A stretch of 64,000 nucleotides of DNA from an uncultured Lactobacillaceae bacterium (GTDB lineage: Bacteria > Bacillota > Bacilli > Lactobacillales > Lactobacillaceae), in contig CALYQJ010000002.1 of the NCBI GenBank assembly GCA_945285405.1, positions 62,001-126,000 of the forward strand. The letters run 5' to 3'. Each line of letters begins with the position of its first letter. The stretch's first letter is position 1. Below, piece after piece: positions 9,218-18,980 of this stretch. The notes under the pieces were generated by a model. It had not been told where the DNA came from. It did not search any database and was given only the letters and a program-made list of their open reading frames with translations. The translations under genes and the position numbers were made by a program.

Positions 9218-11551
9218 TTATTTACTCCATTTTTCTTGACTTTTAACTGGATTGGTTTTCAAATAATAAACTACTTTTTCTAATTGATTTACTTCTTTTT
9301 GTAAAGACCTGGGTAATTTACGTAGTAATTTATCTTGATGAATATAAGCTTCATATCCGAACACTTGAACATCATTTTTCATTTTTAATAACATTTGCAT
9401 ATAGGAACTTCCTTTAATCCCAATATGCTCAAACATTGTTGGCAAAATGTACATTGGAGAAATATTTGGACCGATTCCATTAAAATCTGTTTCCATCATT
9501 TTCTTAGCAGCAGAATTTGCCCACATTACGTAAGGGGTATCAAAATAATTATGAAATCCCTGGCTAGAGCGATAATTAAGATTAATTCCTAACATTTTAT
9601 AAGTACTATTATTTGAACCACCCCAAGGATTATGATCACCCCAAAAAGCTAGCACAACAGGTTCTTTAGATTTATCCAACTTTTCTACTAACTTTAATAA
9701 AGCTTGATTTGTTTCTTTAATTCCGGTTAAATAATTGTTAATAATTGCATAATCTTGTTTATTATACCCTTTTTGCCATTTAACTAAAGGCTTTCCTGTA
9801 AATGTAGTCGCATAAGGACCATGGTTTTGATAAGTTACAGTTTGATTAAACAATTTATGACCTTTTTCGGTTACTTTTTCAAAATGTTTTAATAAATCAG
9901 GAAAAACCTTACTATCAGGAACAATAAAATTTCCGTCAACATTTTTATCATAATAATTTTCTTTATATAAAAAATTATTAAATCCTAAATATAAATCCAC
10001 ATTTTGACGGTTATAAAACCAACCATATCCAGGATGAAGTGCTAAAGTATCATAATCTTGCTCATTAAAATAGTCTACAAAAGAATTCATCCGATGATTA
10101 ATTGTTTCAATACTCGGGTAACCTGTTAGCATTTTTCTTTCGGTGTCAATCGTACCACCACCAAAAATTGTCGTCGTCAAGTTTCCTGACATACCCTTTT
10201 CTTTAATTTTATTTAAATCAGAATAAACTGACGGATCTATTTGAATATTTGACCACTTACTAAAATCATTATAAGCCTCTAATTGGATAGTAATAAAATT
10301 AACTCTTTTATCTTTAGGAATATTCTCATAGGAATATTTCTTTAAAGTTTCTAAAGCTTCTGCTTTGTTATAGCCTTTAGGTTTATCTAAACCACCCTTA
10401 TTAGTTGTATTCAAAAATGAAAAATAAATTCCGTTTGTGGCATATCGGTTAGGAAAACTCCACATATTACCACGAGTTATTTTTTTTATATTAGTATAAA
10501 AATTATCGTTTTGATAAACATGATTTAAAGTAAAAATGCCAGTAAATCCAAAAATTAAAGCAAAAAATATTCGACGAATTTTACCATTATCTACACTTTT
10601 TAAAACTTCTGCTATAATTAATGAAAATACTATAAAAATAAGGATTGCTAATAACTGTTTATAAGGAAGTAAATAACTGTATCGTGTACCCATATTCTTT
10701 GCTTCACTAGCTAAGAATATATCTGAAAATGAAAATGGATAATTACGATATTTAAACATAAAGAAGTTGACGATTGCAATTGTAAGGGGAATAATGCTAC
10801 CTAAAATCATCGCCCAACCGACATTATCCAATAAAGTCCATGCTATTAGAAAAAGAAGCCATACGGGTAACCAATTAAAAAACAATAATTCAGTATTACT
10901 AATAACATCTTGAGTCATTAGTAAATTAAAACGGCTAGTACCGATCATTATTCCAATAATTGTGATAAATAAAGCAGCAAATCCTAAAATTACAATATCC
11001 CGTAAATTAACTAATAAAGATTTTACCTGGTAGTTAGCATAACTATGATACAATCTATCACCTGAATAAATCATTGATTTACGTTTATTAAGTAATTTTC
11101 GACCGTAAGCTCGATAAAAATGCGGTGAGATAATCACATATAAATGAGTGGATATTTCCGCTAAAGTTAGATTCAATGAATTAATTTTGTCAATTGGTTT
11201 GCCATCAAGATCGATTGGTAATCCACTGACTTTAATTTGAGGACCAACCAATATAGCCATTAATTTCTCTGGAATTCTCCCTATCACTATTTCTGGCTTA
11301 AAAAAAGAAAAGACACTAGAATAGTGCGGTCTCATTTTCTTCCATGTCTTAACTGACAAGGGCTTTTTTAGAATCAAATCCCAAACTTTTTCTTGATACA
11401 TTGGCTCAGTATAATATTTAACTAAAAGTAACAGACGCCACCAAAGTATTGGTATTAAAATCCAAAAACGCCAAGGACGGCGTCGTAAATAGAAACCCAA
11501 TATAGCCATGAAAGCATTACTTTTTTTTAACCAGGTTTCAAGATCAATCAA
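9218..11551 (-). CDS. LtaS-type polyglycerolphosphate (lipoteichoic acid) synthase family sulfatase
   Basis: This 777-residue alkaline-phosphatase/sulfatase-fold membrane enzyme is expected to transfer glycerol phosphate onto the lipoteichoic acid chain outside the cell. There is an N-terminal membrane segment (about 26-46), a long cytoplasmic stretch (about 50-185), and further segments between about 187 and 350. The extracellular domain carries QLEAYNDF (metal), FGGGTIDTE (Thr nucleophile) and WGDHNPW (metal Asp/His). It is longer than standard LtaS (about 620-710) because of the N-terminal extension. It starts at TTG with GAGG eight bases upstream. It could also be a primase or a side-chain-modifying paralogue. 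Confidence 0.82.
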   Translation of the reverse strand: MIDLETWLKKSNAFMAILGFYLRRRPWRFWILIPILWWRLLLLVKYYTEPMYQEKVWDLILKKPLSVKTWKKMRPHYSSVFSFFKPEIVIGRIPEKLMAILVGPQIKVSGLPIDLDGKPIDKINSLNLTLAEISTHLYVIISPHFYRAYGRKLLNKRKSMIYSGDRLYHSYANYQVKSLLVNLRDIVILGFAALFITIIGIMIGTSRFNLLMTQDVISNTELLFFNWLPVWLLFLIAWTLLDNVGWAMILGSIIPLTIAIVNFFMFKYRNYPFSFSDIFLASEAKNMGTRYSYLLPYKQLLAILIFIVFSLIIAEVLKSVDNGKIRRIFFALIFGFTGIFTLNHVYQNDNFYTNIKKITRGNMWSFPNRYATNGIYFSFLNTTNKGGLDKPKGYNKAEALETLKKYSYENIPKDKRVNFITIQLEAYNDFSKWSNIQIDPSVYSDLNKIKEKGMSGNLTTTIFGGGTIDTERKMLTGYPSIETINHRMNSFVDYFNEQDYDTLALHPGYGWFYNRQNVDLYLGFNNFLYKENYYDKNVDGNFIVPDSKVFPDLLKHFEKVTEKGHKLFNQTVTYQNHGPYATTFTGKPLVKWQKGYNKQDYAIINNYLTGIKETNQALLKLVEKLDKSKEPVVLAFWGDHNPWGGSNNSTYKMLGINLNYRSSQGFHNYFDTPYVMWANSAAKKMMETDFNGIGPNISPMYILPTMFEHIGIKGSSYMQMLLKMKNDVQVFGYEAYIHQDKLLRKLPRSLQKEVNQLEKVVYYLKTNPVKSQEKWSK

Positions 11552-11597
11552 TAAATTTACCTCTCTTTTTAAAATTAACCTAAAAAATTATATGCAT

Positions 11598-14240
11598 TTA
11601 ATTAAAATTTGCAATAATTTTTGAAACTTGTTCTATTGCATCTTGAATTTTAGAAGAAGCTTTACCTCCAGCAACTGCTAATAAAATATTACCTCCGCCG
11701 TGACCATCAAAAATTTGAGCAAATTTATTAATTAATTCTTTTGCATTAAATGTCTTAGTCGCTTTATCTTTAGCAAAAGCAACTAAAAAAGCAGCCTTAC
11801 CGTTTTTATTGCTAGCTAAAATTAAAAGGTCGGAAATTTTTTGATTACGCCATTGATCAGAAACTTCACGTAACTCTTTTGCACTTAAACCGGGCAAAAT
11901 ACCTGCAATATAAGAAATATTTCCAACTTTTTTAACATTCTTAAAGAGACTTTGTGCTTCTTTAATAGCTAATTGTTCTTCAATGCTCGCTAATTCTTTT
12001 TCTGTTTTTTTAAGACGCTGACTTAAATTTTGAACTTTTTCTATACCATCTGCTACTTTTGAAACACCAATTTCTTTAAGCAAATGATGAACTTGCTCAT
12101 CTTGAGTAAGTAAGTTTTCATAAAGACAATCACCTGTTAAAGCAACAATTCTTCTAACACCGGATCCAATTCCACTTGATTCAATAATTTTAAACATTCC
12201 TATTTCCGATGTATGGTCAACATGATCTCCACCACAAAGTTGAGTAGAATAATTGCCAATCTTTACGACTCGCACAATATCACCGTACTTTTCTGAAAAA
12301 AGTGCAACAGCGCCTTGATCAATCGCTTTTTGATAAGACATTTCTTCTTTAGTGACAGGTAAATTAGCAAAAATTTTTTTGTTAACAATTTTTTCAACTT
12401 GAATTAATTGCTCATCATTAAGTTTATTGTCACTGGTAAAATCAAATCTAAGATAATCCGGTGCAACTAAAGAACCAGCTTGATGGCTACTCTTTCCTAA
12501 AACATCCCTCAAAGCCTCGTCCAATAAATGAGTTGCGGTATGATTACGTTTGATTCTTTCATTACGAACTGCATCAACTTTTAAATGGTAACTTTCACCA
12601 ACTGTAATAGTTTCAAATACTTTTAAAAAATGCATATTTTGGTCATTTGGGGCATGTTTTGTATCTGTGACTTTAGCAATGAGTTTTTGATTTTGATCAT
12701 AAATCCAACCAGTATCACCAACTTGTCCTCCACGCTCACCATAAAAAGGCGTTTTATCAAAAATAGCAATTGCTGAACCATCTTTAACAAAATTTGTTTC
12801 TTCATTATTGCTTAATAAAAGCTCTAACTTACAGCTAGCAACATCTAATTGAGTATAACCTAAATAAACACTTGGTTTTTGGTAATCTAAAAGATTTTTA
12901 TTTTGACTACCCATAGATACCTGAGTTCCCCGTGCTTTACGAGCTCGCAATTTTTGTTTAGCCATTTCTTGTTTATAACCATTTTGGTCAATTTTAATAC
13001 CTTGTTCTCCAGCATACTCTGCTGTCAATTCAACAGGAAAGCCATAAGTATCAAACAATTTGAAAACATCTACACCTGAAATAATTTTTTTATTTTGAAC
13101 CTTTGAAGAAGAAATAACCGAATTTAAAAGTTTTAAACCTTCATTTAAAGTTGCCGAAAATTTTACTTCTTCTTGATTAACAACAGTTTGAATTTTAGAC
13201 TGATTCTGACTTAATTCAGGATAGTAGTCCTTCATATTACTTGCAACTATTGGTACTAAATTTGCTAAAAAGTGTGTTTTAATTCCTAATCGATGACCGT
13301 TTAGTACTGCTCGGCGTAATAAACGTCTTAAAACATACCCTCTTCCTGAATTCGAGGGTTTAGCTCCATCGCTAATTGCGAAAGTTAATGTACGAACATG
13401 ATCAGCAATAATTTTAAAAGCACTATCACTTTGTTTTGAATCACCATATTTTTTTACAGTATAATTTTCAATTTGATGAATAATGGGCAAAAATAAATCA
13501 GTTTCGTAATTGGTTGGAGCATTTTGAAATACAGAAACTACTCGTTCTAATCCCATACCAGTATCAATATTTTTATGCGGTTGTTCAATATAAGATCCAT
13601 CTGGTAAATGATTAAATTCAGAAAAAACGATATTCCATATTTCTAAATATCGAGCATTTTCACCGCCTGGATAATTTTCAGGATCATTTTCGCTTACATC
13701 ATTAAATTCTTGACCTCGATCATAAAAAATTTCAGTATCTGGACCAGAAGGTCCTCCACCAATATCCCAAAAATTATCATCATTTAAATAAATGTGATCA
13801 ACCTTTACTCCATTTTTTTCCCACAAGCTACGAGTATCATGATCTTTTGGATAAACCGTAACGTATAGTTTTTGAGGATCAAATGCAAACCATTGTTGAC
13901 TAGTCAAGAGTTCCCAAGCCCAAGCAATTGCTTCTTTTTTGAAATAGTCACCAACCGAAAAGTTTCCTAACATTTCAAAAAAAGTTAAGTGTCGGGCAGT
14001 TTTACCAACATTTTCAATGTCATTTGTTCGTATACTTTTTTGTGAACTAGCCATTCGAGGGTTTAGGGGAACAATACTACCATCAAAATATTTCTTCATT
14101 GTAGCCACCCCAGAGTTAATCCAAAGTAAAGAAGGATCATCTTTAGGAATCAAAGAAGAACTAGGTTCAATTTCATGTCCTTTAGACTTAAAAAAATCTA
14201 AGAACATTCTTCGGACTTGTGTACTTGTCAAATTTTTCAA
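11598..14240 (-). CDS. alaS: Alanine--tRNA ligase
   Basis: This 880-residue class II synthetase is of normal length. The N-terminal catalytic core begins at the ATG (TSTQVRRMFLDFF) and includes the motif 2 region and GLERVVSV. The editing domain has the zinc motif HTATH near residue 565 and CGGDH near 665. The C-terminal DHHA1-like C-Ala domain ends with the Gly-rich GHGGGNILLAVAGG. No T-box leader is present: only 14 bases separate it from the gene upstream, so it depends on the upstream transcript. Lactobacillaceae genomes usually place ireB and yqgF after alaS; here ltaS follows. Confidence 0.96.
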   Translation of the reverse strand: MKNLTSTQVRRMFLDFFKSKGHEIEPSSSLIPKDDPSLLWINSGVATMKKYFDGSIVPLNPRMASSQKSIRTNDIENVGKTARHLTFFEMLGNFSVGDYFKKEAIAWAWELLTSQQWFAFDPQKLYVTVYPKDHDTRSLWEKNGVKVDHIYLNDDNFWDIGGGPSGPDTEIFYDRGQEFNDVSENDPENYPGGENARYLEIWNIVFSEFNHLPDGSYIEQPHKNIDTGMGLERVVSVFQNAPTNYETDLFLPIIHQIENYTVKKYGDSKQSDSAFKIIADHVRTLTFAISDGAKPSNSGRGYVLRRLLRRAVLNGHRLGIKTHFLANLVPIVASNMKDYYPELSQNQSKIQTVVNQEEVKFSATLNEGLKLLNSVISSSKVQNKKIISGVDVFKLFDTYGFPVELTAEYAGEQGIKIDQNGYKQEMAKQKLRARKARGTQVSMGSQNKNLLDYQKPSVYLGYTQLDVASCKLELLLSNNEETNFVKDGSAIAIFDKTPFYGERGGQVGDTGWIYDQNQKLIAKVTDTKHAPNDQNMHFLKVFETITVGESYHLKVDAVRNERIKRNHTATHLLDEALRDVLGKSSHQAGSLVAPDYLRFDFTSDNKLNDEQLIQVEKIVNKKIFANLPVTKEEMSYQKAIDQGAVALFSEKYGDIVRVVKIGNYSTQLCGGDHVDHTSEIGMFKIIESSGIGSGVRRIVALTGDCLYENLLTQDEQVHHLLKEIGVSKVADGIEKVQNLSQRLKKTEKELASIEEQLAIKEAQSLFKNVKKVGNISYIAGILPGLSAKELREVSDQWRNQKISDLLILASNKNGKAAFLVAFAKDKATKTFNAKELINKFAQIFDGHGGGNILLAVAGGKASSKIQDAIEQVSKIIANFN

Positions 14241-14254
14241 AATTTACCTCTTAC

Positions 14255-15226
14255 CTAATCAATTTTTATTCTAATGACTGGACGATATTCCATCTGCCAT
14301 TGAGAAATGGGTTTTTTAAAATAATCAAAATCAGGAATAAAACCGCTATCAAAAAAACTTGCATATTTTAAATATTTAATCAAAATGCCTTCAGGAAGCA
14401 CTGGACCCTCTAAATATCGAAATGGATTATCAGTAATCAAATAGCGATTATCATTTTTTTCAATTTTTAAACCAAAACGGTTAGGTAGATAAAACAAACG
14501 GTCAATATCATGAGGATTTAAACTATCACCCCAAGGAAAGAAGCTTGCTTCAGAACTACCTTTTAAATAATAATATTCATCTGCACTAATAAAATTTACA
14601 CCCTTTTTAGAAAATTTTTCCATTAGTTGACCTGGTAAAGTTAAGCTTTTTTGCAAAACCATAGCCTCTTTTTCTAATGTATTTTCCATTAACATAAAGT
14701 GGTTAGTAGATTTATGAGTTTTAAATAATATATTTAACTCTTGTCCATTTTTATCCAAATATTTTTTGGGTATAATTTGACGTCCATCATATAAATTATA
14801 ATAACCTACAGGTATTCCTTCAATTGGAATTGCTTTTACAGATACTAAAAATGGATCAATTCTTTTTTTAATTTGATTATTAATCGTATAATCTTTAGCA
14901 TACTTAAAAAATTTATTAGCTTCTGGCAAGTCTTTTCTTCCATTATGGTTAAAAAGTAGCTGGTTCATTTTGACAAAATATTCCCAATTATATGAAGTTT
15001 GGAAATGTTCTTTACCAGGAATAAAAATATAGCGCAACCCATCAATAACAACTTGCCAAATTTGATGTAATTCATTTTTAAAGCGATGTTCTACTACTTC
15101 TAAATTTTGAACTTCGCTTAAGGGACTTACAAAATAGCGAAGAATTTGCTGCAGAACTTTTTTTTGTTGATTCAAAGCAAGGCTATTCCAGCCATTTGCA
15201 TTCAGTAGATCCCTTTCTTTTGTCAT
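14255..15226 (-). CDS. Conserved protein with SUMF1/formylglycine-enzyme-like features
   Basis: I do not recognise this 323-residue protein with certainty. Residues around 215-240 read FISADEYYYLKG...FFPWGD, which resembles the LPTEAEWEYA...YPWG block of SUMF1 (formylglycine-generating enzyme) domains. An earlier segment reads VDGLRYIFIPG, and the C-terminus ends in a YRPVIRIK strand of the kind that closes SUMF1 folds (GFR). The catalytic cysteines of true formylglycine enzymes are not evident, so it is probably not a sulfatase activator. It overlaps the DEAD-box helicase stop by four bases (ATGA) and precedes alaS closely. An RNA- or translation-related role is only a guess from context. 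Confidence 0.5.
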   Translation of the reverse strand: MTKERDLLNANGWNSLALNQQKKVLQQILRYFVSPLSEVQNLEVVEHRFKNELHQIWQVVIDGLRYIFIPGKEHFQTSYNWEYFVKMNQLLFNHNGRKDLPEANKFFKYAKDYTINNQIKKRIDPFLVSVKAIPIEGIPVGYYNLYDGRQIIPKKYLDKNGQELNILFKTHKSTNHFMLMENTLEKEAMVLQKSLTLPGQLMEKFSKKGVNFISADEYYYLKGSSEASFFPWGDSLNPHDIDRLFYLPNRFGLKIEKNDNRYLITDNPFRYLEGPVLPEGILIKYLKYASFFDSGFIPDFDYFKKPISQWQMEYRPVIRIKID

Positions 15227-16527
15227 TTCCTCAGCTTCCTATGAATTTGTCTTTTTTTAAAAGATTTGATGCGATGTTTATACCCAGGTTTTATTTTCTT
15301 CATCCGTCTAGGGATAACCACCGTACTTTGTTGTTTTGAATAATAATTTTTTTGACGTTCTTGTCGCTTTTTACGTAATGCAATTTTTTGAAATTGCCCA
15401 TGAGATAAACGTACTTCCTGAAATTTAATTCCTTTTTCTTGTAATTTTTGAACTTTTTGATCATGTCGACTAATTACAGTAACTGCCAAACCTTTTTTCC
15501 CCATTCTAGCAGTTCGACCAACTCGATGAACGAAGTATTCTAAATTATTTGGAATATCATCATTAATTACTAAAGAAATTCCTGGAATATCAATACCTCT
15601 TGCAGCCAAATCAGTAGTAACGACAAAATTGAAGTCTAAGTTAAGTATTCGTTTCATAACTTGATGACGCCTACGACTTGGAAGATCTCCATGCATTTGA
15701 GCAACCTTTAAGCCTTTATCATGTAAAAAATGATAAATTTCTTCTACACGTGTTTTAGTGTTAGCAAAAATAAAAACCAAATACTCCGGTTGTCGGGTAA
15801 TTAAACGGTAAATTAACTCTTCATGACTTAAATTATGTGGATCAATCAAGTAATTAATTACATTTTTATTAATTACTTGATGTGAATTAGTTTGCTTAAT
15901 AGTTATTGAACTATGTAAATATTTTTTAATTAATGTTTGTAACTGTTGATTTATTGTCGCCGAAAAAAACATAAATTGAGAATGTACTGGCATGCTTTCC
16001 AAAATAAGCTGTAAATCTGGAGCATTACCCAAATCTAAAGTCATATCTGCTTCATCAATAACTAAAGTTACAAAATCAGCCATGTTTGCTTTAATTTCTG
16101 AAAGAAGGCTAACAATTCTTCCCGGAGTCCCTATTATTATTTGTGGCTGATTATGACAAACTTTCTTTTGTAATTCTTTTATATCTTTACCGCCAATTAA
16201 AAGCTGAATCTTGAAAGATTCTGATAAAAAGTTATTAATTTCTTGCGACATCTGATAGAGTTGTTCAGCTAATTCCCGACTAGGTAAAACAATTATTGCC
16301 TGAATTTTTTTTTTATTTAAATTTAAATTATTAAAAATAGGCAATAAAAAGGCGTGGCTTTTCCCACTACCTGTCTCAGATACACCAATTACATTTTCTT
16401 TTTTTAAAGCGCTTGAAAAAATTTTTTCTTGAACTTTAGTTGGCTTTTTAAAACCTAATTTAGTAATTACAGTTAATAATTCAGGCTTAAATTTAAAATT
16501 AGCAAATGAATTTTTATTATTTATAAT
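15223..16527 (-). CDS. DEAD-box RNA helicase with non-canonical start
   Basis: This complete helicase has about 434 residues. Reading the frame upstream of the first TTG (16342-16344) recovers the missing N-terminus: a Q motif (LGFKKPTKVQ), motif I SETGSGKSHA, then PSRELA (Ia), GTPGR (Ib), DEAD (II, here DEADMT), SAT (III) and HRVGRTARMG (VI). A basic tail (RRMKKIKPGYKHRIKSFKKR) binds RNA. It is CshB/YfmL-like. There is no ATG, GTG or TTG between the in-frame TAG at 16531-16533 and motif I. The likeliest initiators are ATT (16525-16527) or ATA (16522-16524), inside the nrnA 3' end, with AAGAG about 9 bases upstream. Role is certain; start is inferred. Confidence 0.8.
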   Translation of the reverse strand: MINNKNSFANFKFKPELLTVITKLGFKKPTKVQEKIFSSALKKENVIGVSETGSGKSHAFLLPIFNNLNLNKKKIQAIIVLPSRELAEQLYQMSQEINNFLSESFKIQLLIGGKDIKELQKKVCHNQPQIIIGTPGRIVSLLSEIKANMADFVTLVIDEADMTLDLGNAPDLQLILESMPVHSQFMFFSATINQQLQTLIKKYLHSSITIKQTNSHQVINKNVINYLIDPHNLSHEELIYRLITRQPEYLVFIFANTKTRVEEIYHFLHDKGLKVAQMHGDLPSRRRHQVMKRILNLDFNFVVTTDLAARGIDIPGISLVINDDIPNNLEYFVHRVGRTARMGKKGLAVTVISRHDQKVQKLQEKGIKFQEVRLSHGQFQKIALRKKRQERQKNYYSKQQSTVVIPRRMKKIKPGYKHRIKSFKKRQIHRKLRK

Positions 16528-17467
16528 TTTCTACCGCTCTTTCCAATTCTTTATAAATTTTTTCTAATTCACGTTCATCTTCTGCATCAGCACCTGAAGC
16601 CAAATTATGGCCACCACCATGATGTTCTTTAGCAATTTCATTGATTGGAACTTCCTTAGACCTTAGATGTACTCTAAAACTTAAATCACGTTTTTGTACA
16701 AAAATGACCCATGCTTTAACACTATTCAAAAGTCCTGGAACTCCAACAATTGTATGAGCTTGATCCATATTTAAACCAAATTCTCTTAATGTGTCTAAGT
16801 AAATGATCGCCATTGCTGCACCACTTTTACTAATAGTAAGATGATCTAAAACATATCCTTGTAAACGTCCCTGAGCTAAAGTAATTTCACTTAATCGTTC
16901 TGAAATTTTATTGGCATTAAAATTATATGTTAATAAATCAGCAGCTACTTTAAAAGTGTTAGCGGAAGTATTTGAATAAAGAAAACGACCTGTATCTCCA
17001 ACTAAACCAATATATAAATAACGAGCAGCAGCATCATTAATCTTTAACTGTCCATTTGATTGTTTGACTAAATCCCATAAAACTTCACAGGTACTTGAAG
17101 ATTCTGGAAAAACAAAATTTAAAAATCCATAATGATCATCATCAGGGTGATGATCAATTTTAATTAAACTATGACCTGAATTATAGCGTTGATCATCAAT
17201 TCTGGGCGTATTTGCTGTATCCGTAACAATAACTAATGCATCTTTAAAATCCTCATCAGTTAATTGATCCATTGTACCTATCCAATTCAAAGAACCATTG
17301 TTTTTTCCACCAACTTTAATTACCTTTGTTGGAAAAGAAGCATGTAAAATACTTGCTAATCCAAGCTGCGATCCCAGAGCATCAGGATCTGGTGATTGAT
17401 GACGTAAAACAACGATTTTGTAATGTGCTTTAATTTCTTTAATAATTTGTTCTACTTGATCATTCAT
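16517..17467 (-). CDS. DHH/DHHA1 phosphoesterase, NrnA-like oligoribonuclease/pAp phosphatase
   Basis: This 316-residue DHH-family phosphoesterase probably degrades nano-RNAs and 3',5'-pAp. The metal motifs are visible: HQSPDPDALGS near the N-terminus, VTDTANTPR, IDHHPDDD (the DHH triad, near residue 110) and the DHHA1 substrate loop GGGHNLASGA near the C-terminus. It is 24 bases downstream of zwf, and the DEAD-box helicase starts within its last codons. Two RNA-turnover genes are therefore translationally linked. Length and motifs are typical. Whether the dominant substrate is short RNA, pAp or cyclic dinucleotide products cannot be told from sequence. Confidence 0.9.
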   Translation of the reverse strand: MNDQVEQIIKEIKAHYKIVVLRHQSPDPDALGSQLGLASILHASFPTKVIKVGGKNNGSLNWIGTMDQLTDEDFKDALVIVTDTANTPRIDDQRYNSGHSLIKIDHHPDDDHYGFLNFVFPESSSTCEVLWDLVKQSNGQLKINDAAARYLYIGLVGDTGRFLYSNTSANTFKVAADLLTYNFNANKISERLSEITLAQGRLQGYVLDHLTISKSGAAMAIIYLDTLREFGLNMDQAHTIVGVPGLLNSVKAWVIFVQKRDLSFRVHLRSKEVPINEIAKEHHGGGHNLASGADAEDERELEKIYKELERAVENYK

Positions 17468-17491
17468 TACTAAACCTTCTTTTCTATTTTA

Positions 17492-18958
17492 TTATCCACG
17501 GAAAACCCAAAAATGATGATCTTTAGCTAATAAATTATCTGCTGCTTTCGGTCCCATTGAACCAGCAGGATAAAAGAAATCAGTTGGTATTTGCTGTTTA
17601 TTCCAACAATTAATCACTTGATCAGTAATCCTCCAAGAAGCACATAATTGATTCCATTGAACAAAATTAGTCTTATCTCCGTTCAAAACATCATGAAAAA
17701 GACGTTGATAAGCTTCTGGCATTTTTTGACGTTCAGTATCATTAAATTCTCGAGTTAAAGAAAATTTTTGTAAATCTTGACGATCACCAATCGCTTTGGA
17801 TTGATAATTTAACTTAAAGCCTGATATAGGATCAACTAAAATTGTCAAAACATTAGGAATCTCCGATATTGTTTTGCTTTGATAAATATTGTTTGTAGAT
17901 TCCTTAAAAACTACATCAATCCTTGTTACTTTTTGCTTAAGACGTTTCCCAGTACGAAAATATATTGGAATTCCCTTTAACGGACCTGTGTATGGATTCA
18001 ATTTACCAGCTACATAAGTTTCAATTTGAGAATCAGCGGCTACTCCTTCTTCTTCTCGATACCCTTTAAAACCGGAACCAACTGTATATTGACCTCGAAC
18101 AAAATTTTTAGAAATATTTTTATAATCTAATTCTTGAATATTTGATAAAGCTTGAGCTTTACTTTTAACTAAATCAGTTGTTTGCAAACTTGCAGGTTCA
18201 TCCATAGTCAAAAGTGAAATTAACTGAGCAATATGATTTTGAAACATATCTCGCAAAGCACCGGCTTCTTCATAATACCCTGCGCGTTGTTCGACACCTA
18301 CTCTTTCTGCTAGAGTGATCTGAAAATTACTAATAAATTTTTGATTCCAAATATCTTTAATTAAAGGGTTACTAAAACGCAAAGGCAATATATTTTGAAC
18401 AATCTCTTTTCCTAAGTAATGATCAATTCGATAAATATCATTTTCAGAAAATGCCTTTTGTATTGATCGATTTAATTCCTGAGCGCTAGATAAACTATGA
18501 CCAAAAGGTTTCTCGATTACTAAACGATTTGGGTGATTAGTATCTAAAAAATTAGATTTTGCTAAATTTTCAGCTATAGTACCGAAGAAATTAGGTGACA
18601 TTGCCAAATAATAAATCCAAGCTCCAGTAATTTGCCATTTATCTGCAATAGATTGTGATCGCTTCTTTAAAATTTGAAAATGATTAAGATCTGTCACATC
18701 ATTTGCTTGATAAAAAAAATGCTTAATAAATTTACGCCTTACATCATCGCTTGCTTCGCCAACATTTTTAATTGCCAAATATACAATATTTTGGTAATAA
18801 TCATCTGGCCATTCACGACGAGAAGTTCCGATTACAGCAAAGTTTGTTTTTAATGATCCACTTAAAAATAATCGAAATAAAGCAGGATATAATTTTCTCT
18901 TAGCTAAATCGCCGGAACCACCAAAAATAATAAATAAAGCATTATTTTCTTTTTCCAA
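17492..18958 (-). CDS. zwf: Glucose-6-phosphate 1-dehydrogenase
   Basis: This 488-residue enzyme oxidises glucose 6-phosphate to 6-phosphogluconolactone with NAD(P)+, the entry to the pentose phosphate/phosphoketolase route. The nucleotide-binding GGSGDLAKRKLYPAL is at residues 13-27, and the active-site RIDHYLGKE lies near 178-186. The C-terminal substrate domain is complete. It sits between yajC and nrnA. In other Lactobacillaceae dinB (DNA polymerase IV) often follows zwf, but here only 24 bases separate zwf from nrnA. No cre or other regulatory site is visible. Confidence 0.95.
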   Translation of the reverse strand: MEKENNALFIIFGGSGDLAKRKLYPALFRLFLSGSLKTNFAVIGTSRREWPDDYYQNIVYLAIKNVGEASDDVRRKFIKHFFYQANDVTDLNHFQILKKRSQSIADKWQITGAWIYYLAMSPNFFGTIAENLAKSNFLDTNHPNRLVIEKPFGHSLSSAQELNRSIQKAFSENDIYRIDHYLGKEIVQNILPLRFSNPLIKDIWNQKFISNFQITLAERVGVEQRAGYYEEAGALRDMFQNHIAQLISLLTMDEPASLQTTDLVKSKAQALSNIQELDYKNISKNFVRGQYTVGSGFKGYREEEGVAADSQIETYVAGKLNPYTGPLKGIPIYFRTGKRLKQKVTRIDVVFKESTNNIYQSKTISEIPNVLTILVDPISGFKLNYQSKAIGDRQDLQKFSLTREFNDTERQKMPEAYQRLFHDVLNGDKTNFVQWNQLCASWRITDQVINCWNKQQIPTDFFYPAGSMGPKAADNLLAKDHHFWVFRG

Positions 18959-18980
18959 AATTGGATCTCATTTCTGATAA

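Noticed and set aside
14241..14254. T-box leader expected before alaS, cysS or gltX
   Set aside because: The gaps upstream of these synthetase genes are only about 10-60 bases, too short for a T-box, and no such motif is visible.
15223..16344. Interpretation of the DEAD-box gene as an N-terminally truncated pseudogene
   Set aside because: The upstream sequence continues in frame with an intact Q motif and motif I, so only the start codon is odd.
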